Assembly (NCBI GenBank): GCA_964600025.1
Contig: CAZRHJ010000044.1
Location: forward strand, 1-16,391
Source of the DNA: JADFUS01 sp964600025
GTDB taxonomy: Bacteria > Bacteroidota > Bacteroidia > Bacteroidales > Rikenellaceae
DNA: 16,391 bases
Reading direction: 5' to 3'
Part shown: positions 12,558 to 16,391 of the stretch, piece after piece
Position numbering within the stretch: the stretch's first letter is position 1
Layout: the number at the start of each line of letters is the position of its first letter
Translations under genes and position numbers: made by a program
The notes under the pieces: generated by a model
What the model saw: only the letters and a program-made list of their open reading frames with translations
Databases searched by the model: none
Told to the model about the DNA's origin: nothing

Positions 12558-15146
12558 TTAATTTCTAAAAACCAATTCGTTGTCTTTTGAGCTGATTTTT
12601 ATTTTTGAATCACGAGTTATTGTTCCTCCTAATATTTCCTTAGATATTTGATTTACGAGAGTTCTTTGAATTGCTCGTTTGATAGGTCTTGCTCCAAAAC
12701 TTGGGTCGAAACCTTCATTTGAGATATAATCTATCGCTTTGTCGTCAAATTCAATATCTATTGAGTTTTCTGCTAAACGTTTCTGGATTATATTCAACTG
12801 CAAAATCACAATTTCTCGCACCTCTTTCATTGTTAGAGGAGTAAACATAACAATATCATCTATCCTATTCAAAAACTCTGGTCTGATAGTTTGTTTCATA
12901 AGTTCAAACACTTCGTCAGATGTTTTTTCGATAATTTCTTCACGGTTTGTGTCGCTAATATGCTCCATATTTTTTGCAATTATATTCGACCCTATATTTG
13001 AAGTCATTATTATAATTGTATTTCTGAAATCTACCGTTCTACCTTTATTATCGGTTAAACGTCCATCGTCAAGCACTTGCAACAAAATATTAAACACATC
13101 TGGGTGAGCTTTCTCTATTTCATCTAACAATATCACAGAATATGGTTTGCGTCTAACAGCTTCTGTAAGTTGTCCGCCCTCGTCATAACCTACATATCCG
13201 GGAGGAGCTCCAATTAATCTCGAAACAGAGTGCCTTTCTTGGTACTCACTCATATCAATACGTGTCATCATACTTTGGTCGTTGAACAAAAACTGAGCGA
13301 GAGCTTTCGCAAGTTCTGTTTTGCCGACACCCGTTGTGCCAATAAATATGAAAGACCCAATAGGACGATTGTTGTCTTGCAAACCTGCACGACTACGCCT
13401 AACTGCATTCGAAATGGCTTCTATGGCATTATCCTGCCCAATTACCATTTTATGCAATTCACGTTCCATATTTATCAACTTCATTTTCTCGCTTTCCATC
13501 ATTCTACTCACTGGAATACCTGTCCAATGTGAAACTATTTGGGCAATATCTTCGCTTGTAATTTCTTCTCGTATCATTTGTTGCGAAGAATTGTTTTTGC
13601 TCAATTCTGTATTTAGTTTTTCAATTTCAAGCTCAGCTTCACGTATTTTGCCATACCTCAATTCTGCAACTTTGCCATAATCTGCATTGCGTTCAGCCTC
13701 AGATGCTTCCAATTTATATTTTTCGATAGCATTTCTATTTTCTTGTATTTTATCAATTACATCTTTTTCGCTTTTCCATTTAGCACGCAAATTAGTACGT
13801 TCGGCATTTAACTCGTCGATATTTTTGGTTAATGCTTCAACTTTTGTTGTGTCGCCCTCTCGCTTAATAGCCTCACGTTCAATCTCTAATTGTCGAACTT
13901 TACGATCTAACTCGTCTATTTCTTGTGGAACAGAGTCCATTTCCAACCTTAATCGTGCTGCTGCCTCATCTACCAAGTCAATCGCTTTATCTGGCAAAAA
14001 TCTTGAAGTGATATATCTTGAAGATAGTTCAACGGCCGAAATAATCGCCTCGTCTTTTATTCGTATATGGTGATGTTGTTCATAACGCTCTTTCAATCCT
14101 CTCAGAATAGATATAGAATCTTCCTTTGTGGGTTCATCAACTGTTACTTTTTGGAAACGACGCTCCAAGGCTTTGTCTTTTTCAAAGTATTTCTGAAATT
14201 CGTCCAAAGTAGTTGCTCCAATGGCTCTAAGTTCTCCACGTGCCAAAGCTGGTTTAAGAATGTTTGCTGCGTCCATTGCCCCCTCGCCTTTTCCTGCACC
14301 AATCAAAGTATGAATTTCATCTATAAATAGCAATACATCTCCCTGCGAATTAACAACCTCTTTCACTACGCCTTTCAGTCTTTCCTCAAATTCTCCTTTG
14401 TACTTCGCACCTGCCACTAATGCTCCCATATCAAGCGAATAAATGGTTTTGTTCTTCAAATTCTCTGGAACATCTTTATTCACGATACGGTGTGCTATCC
14501 CTTCGATAATGGCAGTTTTACCTACGCCGGGTTCTCCCACCAAAATCGGATTATTTTTTGTTCTACGTGATAGAATCTGCAAAGTTCGCCTAATCTCTTC
14601 ATCACGCCCAATCACAGGGTCAAGTTTCCCTTTACGAACCTGATTGTTTAGGTTAATGGCATATTTATTCAATGTATCAAATACCTGCTCATCTGTTTGG
14701 CTGTCTATTGTACTTCCTCCTCTAAGGGATTTGATTGCTTCGCTAAGATTGTTTTTATTAACTCCTTCATCTTTCAAAATTTGTGATACTCTGGACTTGT
14801 TGTGAACCATTGCCAACAAAATATGCTCAATAGATACATATTTATCATTAAAATCTTTGGTTAGTTCATAAGCTTTTTCGAGCAAAGCAACACTCTCTTT
14901 CGATAAGTATTGTTCTCCTCCATCTACTTTTGTTTCTTGTTTTACAAACAAATTCAATGAAGATTCAATACGAGTAATATTCGCACCAATCTTCTCTAAT
15001 AAATATTTTGCTACACTATCTTCGCTATTCAAAATAGACTTCAAGATATGGGTAGGTTCTACGGATTGATTTCCGTTAGAAGTTGCATAAGAAACCGCAC
15101 CTTGTACAATCTCTTGTGCTTTTAAAGTCATATTATTTATATTCAT
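12558..15146 (-). CDS. clpB: ClpB protein disaggregase
   Basis: A cytoplasmic Hsp100 AAA+ chaperone of 862 residues, the usual ClpB length, which works with DnaK to pull apart protein aggregates as a hexamer. In order: an N-terminal Clp repeat domain (about 1-150), NBD1 with Walker A GEPGVGKTA (about 205) and Walker B LLFIDEIH, a long coiled-coil middle domain (about 410-520, rich in Glu/Lys/Arg), and NBD2 with Walker A GTTGVGKTE (about 605), the pore motif GYVGYDEGGQ and Walker B VILLDEIEKAHP. The middle domain distinguishes it from ClpA. There is no ClpP-binding tripeptide loop of the ClpX type that I can see. The start MNINNMTLKAQE fits ClpB N-termini; MTLKAQE five residues in is a possible alternative. 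The upstream inverted repeats may give heat-stress control. Confidence 0.97.
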   Translation of the reverse strand: MNINNMTLKAQEIVQGAVSYATSNGNQSVEPTHILKSILNSEDSVAKYLLEKIGANITRIESSLNLFVKQETKVDGGEQYLSKESVALLEKAYELTKDFNDKYVSIEHILLAMVHNKSRVSQILKDEGVNKNNLSEAIKSLRGGSTIDSQTDEQVFDTLNKYAINLNNQVRKGKLDPVIGRDEEIRRTLQILSRRTKNNPILVGEPGVGKTAIIEGIAHRIVNKDVPENLKNKTIYSLDMGALVAGAKYKGEFEERLKGVVKEVVNSQGDVLLFIDEIHTLIGAGKGEGAMDAANILKPALARGELRAIGATTLDEFQKYFEKDKALERRFQKVTVDEPTKEDSISILRGLKERYEQHHHIRIKDEAIISAVELSSRYITSRFLPDKAIDLVDEAAARLRLEMDSVPQEIDELDRKVRQLEIEREAIKREGDTTKVEALTKNIDELNAERTNLRAKWKSEKDVIDKIQENRNAIEKYKLEASEAERNADYGKVAELRYGKIREAELEIEKLNTELSKNNSSQQMIREEITSEDIAQIVSHWTGIPVSRMMESEKMKLINMERELHKMVIGQDNAIEAISNAVRRSRAGLQDNNRPIGSFIFIGTTGVGKTELAKALAQFLFNDQSMMTRIDMSEYQERHSVSRLIGAPPGYVGYDEGGQLTEAVRRKPYSVILLDEIEKAHPDVFNILLQVLDDGRLTDNKGRTVDFRNTIIIMTSNIGSNIIAKNMEHISDTNREEIIEKTSDEVFELMKQTIRPEFLNRIDDIVMFTPLTMKEVREIVILQLNIIQKRLAENSIDIEFDDKAIDYISNEGFDPSFGARPIKRAIQRTLVNQISKEILGGTITRDSKIKISSKDNELVFRN

Positions 15147-15163
15147 AATTTAAAGTATAATAG

Positions 15164-15185
15164 TTTTTTATCTTTCAGAAATAAT
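15164..15185 (-). repeat. 22-nt leader motif, copy 3 (clpB)
   Basis: The minus strand reads ATTATTTCTGAAAGATAAAA plus AA, about 18 nt before the clpB ATG and downstream of its -7 box, so it is in the 5' untranslated leader. It matches the ATPase-gene copy at 21 of 22 positions. Confidence 0.6.
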
Positions 15186-15200
15186 CTAACAAATTATATG

Positions 15201-15208
15201 CAAATATA
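15201..15208 (-). promoter_or_regulatory. -7 box of the clpB promoter
   Basis: TATATTTG on the minus strand, 54 nt before the clpB start. No TTG occurs at the usual upstream spacing; the expected -33 area instead leads into the inverted repeats at 15236-15280. Confidence 0.5.
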
Positions 15209-15235
15209 TGTTTTTTATTACATATTAGCCCTCGG

Positions 15236-15280
15236 TGGCAGAAGTGTGACAAATTGGCAGTAATTCTGCCAAGTGCCAAT
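15236..15280. promoter_or_regulatory. Nested inverted repeats upstream of clpB
   Basis: A perfect inverted repeat TTGGCAG-TAATT-CTGCCAA spans 15254-15272. Overlapping it, TGGCAGAA (15236-15243) is complementary to TTCTGCCA (15264-15271), and ATTGGCA (15253-15259) to TGCCAAT (15274-15280). The cluster of TGGCA half-sites lies just upstream of the clpB -7 box and looks like an operator for a dimeric regulator. The regulator is not identified. Confidence 0.5.
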
Positions 15281-15376
15281 CTTTTTGTACAATATGAGAT
15301 TATTTTTTTACTTTTTGGGAGTTCTTTTCAGTATATTTTAAATAAATTTGTAAAAAATAAAGATAACAAACCCTTT

Positions 15377-15403
15377 TTGTTTGTATTTTTATTACTAACT
15401 TTG
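15377..15403 (+). promoter_or_regulatory. Promoter of the small secreted barrel gene
   Basis: A -7 box TAACTTTG lies at 15396-15403, with a TTG at 15377-15379, 16 nt upstream. It is 38 nt before the chosen ATG, leaving a short leader. Confidence 0.65.
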
Positions 15404-15441
15404 TATTGTTAATATTTTTTAATCTCTTAATCTTTATAGGT

Positions 15442-15909
15442 ATGAAAAAATTTTTATTGGTATTAGTTGCAGCAATGTTTTGCTTTGCAATTAGCTCAAA
15501 CGCACAAGGTTTGCGTTACCGTGGACAAGCTTTTACAGGGGTATCAGTAGGTAATGGTGGTTTCCACTATGCTCCTATCCAAACAGTTCAAGGTTTTGAA
15601 TTTGGAAAAATGTTCTTTGCTGGTGTTGGTACTGGTTTGAATATTTGGAGAGGAGGAGAAATTAGTATTCCTCTTTATGCTAATGCTAAGGCATATTGGA
15701 ATTTCTCAGACAAATTTGACGCTTATGGCTCATTTGATTTAGGTGGCAACATCGGTACAGGAATGATACCTGGAGGTGTTTATGTTTCTCCTATGGTTGG
15801 TGCTCGTTACAAATTAGTTGCAGACAAATATTGGGTAGGTCTTGCTTTGGGTTATTCTTACACAAGTTCAGTAGGTCAATTTGCAATTAGAGTTACTTTT
15901 GATTTCTAA
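15442..15909 (+). CDS. Small outer-membrane beta-barrel-like protein
   Basis: An exported protein of 155 residues. It starts MKKFLLVLVAAMFCFAISSNAQG, a classic signal peptide with probable cleavage after SNA (about residue 20). The mature part has alternating hydrophobic and polar strands with many Gly, Tyr and Phe residues and ends in VTFDF. A terminal Phe is typical of outer-membrane barrels recognised by the Bam machinery. It looks like the small porin/OmpW-like barrels common in Bacteroidota, but I cannot assign a family. I start it at the ATG at 15442, after the -7 box at 15396-15403. The earlier in-frame ATG at 15406 would place 12 residues ahead of the signal peptide, with almost no leader. 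A single-gene unit with its own promoter and terminator. Confidence 0.85.
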   Translation: MKKFLLVLVAAMFCFAISSNAQGLRYRGQAFTGVSVGNGGFHYAPIQTVQGFEFGKMFFAGVGTGLNIWRGGEISIPLYANAKAYWNFSDKFDAYGSFDLGGNIGTGMIPGGVYVSPMVGARYKLVADKYWVGLALGYSYTSSVGQFAIRVTFDF

Positions 15910-15927
15910 AATATTTTTAAAAAATAT

Positions 15928-15956
15928 AAAATGGCAAACCTTAGGTTTGCCATTTT
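15928..15956 (+). terminator. Terminator after the small barrel gene
   Basis: Arms 15928-15940 and 15944-15956 form a perfect 13-bp stem (AAAATGGCAAACC) with a TTA loop, followed by more T residues. It lies about 19 nt past the stop codon. Confidence 0.93.
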
Positions 15957-16118
15957 TTGTATTAATATTCTGTGCAATTAAGTAAATTCTTATAAGTCAA
16001 AATGCAGACAGCTCCAAAGTGTTTTGATAAATGATTTGTGTATTAATCTAAGAATTAACATATTACGTTTGTTTTTCTATCTGTTAAGAAAATATTTTAA
16101 AAAATAATTGTCAATTTA

Positions 16119-16150
16119 TTTGGAACGAAACATTTTTTATACTACTTTTG
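16119..16150 (+). promoter_or_regulatory. Promoter of tRNA-Val
   Basis: TTTG at 16119-16122, a 20-nt spacer, then the -7 box TACTTTTG at 16143-16150. This is close to the full Bacteroidota consensus, as expected for a stable-RNA gene. The region 15960-16118 before it shows nothing I recognise. Confidence 0.8.
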
Positions 16151-16177
16151 CAGTGTCTTAAAAGAAAAAGACAATTC

Positions 16178-16252
16178 GGGAGCATAGCTCAGCTGGTTCA
16201 GAGCATCTGCCTTACAAGCAGAGGGTCATAGGTTCGAATCCTATTGTTCCCA
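16178..16252 (+). tRNA. tRNA-Val (anticodon UAC)
   Basis: A full 75-nt cloverleaf. The acceptor GGGAGCA pairs with TGTTCCC (one G-U pair), the D arm is GCTC...GAGC, and the anticodon stem TCTGC/GCAGA closes loop CTTACAA with anticodon TAC, reading GUA-type valine codons. The T arm is ATAGG-TTCGAAT-CCTAT. CCA is not encoded; the sequence after the discriminator A is CAA, so it is added enzymatically. It has its own promoter and terminator. Confidence 0.97.
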
Positions 16253-16253
16253 C

Positions 16254-16285
16254 AAAGGAAGTGATTTTTTCACTTCCTTTTTTTT
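16254..16285 (+). terminator. Terminator after tRNA-Val
   Basis: AAAGGAAGTGA (16254-16264) pairs perfectly with TCACTTCCTTT (16270-16280) across a five-T loop, followed by a T run. It begins two bases after the tRNA. Confidence 0.92.
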
Positions 16286-16288
16286 ATG

Positions 16289-16372
16289 TTTTTCTTACTC
16301 GACCTATTTTGGATCAATCCAGAAAATAGGGATCAATCGGATCAATCCAGAAAATAGGTGGAGTAAGAAAAA
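16289..16372. repeat. Compound hairpin with internal 20-bp direct repeats
   Basis: Outer arms 16289-16310 and 16351-16372 are complementary at 21 of 22 positions. Between and overlapping them, GGATCAATCCAGAAAATAGG occurs twice exactly (16311-16330 and 16339-16358), split by the partial copy GATCAATC. Inner hairpins such as CCTATTTT/AAAATAGG (16303-16310 with 16323-16330) compete with the outer stem. No coding sequence is present. Confidence 0.75.
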
Positions 16373-16379
16373 AATATCC

Positions 16380-16387
16380 TATCTTTG
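16380..16387 (+). promoter_or_regulatory. Possible -7 box for a gene beyond the window
   Basis: TATCTTTG fits TAnnTTTG, eight bases after the compound hairpin and four before the window end. No -33 box is seen, and the gene it would serve lies outside the sequence. Confidence 0.35.
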
Positions 16388-16391
16388 TTGA

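Noticed and set aside
13687..14073. 128-codon plus-strand frame opposite clpB, and similar long frames opposite OPT and thi4
   Set aside because: They are antisense shadows of strongly conserved genes, serine/phenylalanine-rich with no recognisable domain or promoter.
15236..15280. Sigma-54 (-24/-12) promoter for clpB, from TTGGCAC on the minus strand
   Set aside because: The GG and GC dinucleotides are not at the required spacing in any register I tried.
15236..15280. CIRCE/HrcA operator upstream of clpB
   Set aside because: The arms are TTGGCAG with a 5-nt spacer, not TTAGCACTC with a 9-nt spacer.
16311..16358. CRISPR-like short repeats (two exact 20-mers with an 8-nt spacer)
   Set aside because: Only two copies, the spacer is itself a partial copy, and no cas genes are present. 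A local duplication within a hairpin explains it better.

Overview
The window looks like the chromosome of an AT-rich Bacteroidota bacterium, probably an anaerobic, host-associated or sediment member of the Bacteroidales. Promoters carry the Bacteroidota -7 box TAnnTTTG, several with a TTG/TTTG box about 16-22 nt upstream. Start codons follow A/T-rich leaders without Shine-Dalgarno sequences. The genes themselves (OPT transporter, PepT, GalE, ClpB, a small outer-membrane barrel protein) suit that phylum. The species cannot be named from this sequence alone.

Layout, left to right. (1) A minus-strand operon encodes a DUF456 membrane protein, an OPT-family oligopeptide transporter and peptidase T (pepT). 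It ends in a perfect hairpin terminator and is a peptide import-and-hydrolysis unit. (2) galE runs divergently on the plus strand from a promoter that overlaps the DUF456 promoter. (3) A tryptophan attenuator follows: a 30-residue leader peptide with three consecutive Trp codons, then a strong terminator, then a stand-alone trpB. (4) A minus-strand thiamine operon, thi4-thiE, has a TPP riboswitch and a good promoter. (5) Upstream of it on the same strand is a tightly coupled pair: an ABC/AAA-type ATPase followed by a DUF4435 (TOPRIM-like) protein. This resembles the PARIS (AriA/AriB) anti-phage layout and is the strongest candidate for an accessory system here. (6) A minus-strand pair encodes aspartokinase and an SSAT-like GNAT acetyltransferase. 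A palindromic promoter separates it from a plus-strand HExxH membrane protein (M50B-like). (7) clpB lies on the minus strand with nested inverted repeats upstream. (8) A small secreted barrel-like protein with its own terminator, then tRNA-Val(UAC) with a near-ideal promoter and a terminator, close the window, followed by a compound hairpin/direct-repeat element.

Two unexplained repeat families run through the intergenic DNA. A ~44-nt box occurs four times, each time just 3' of a gene or terminator and in that gene's orientation. A 22-nt motif occurs three times in the leaders of trpB, the ATPase gene and clpB. Regulation can be read for tryptophan (attenuation) and thiamine (riboswitch). For clpB only a candidate operator is visible.
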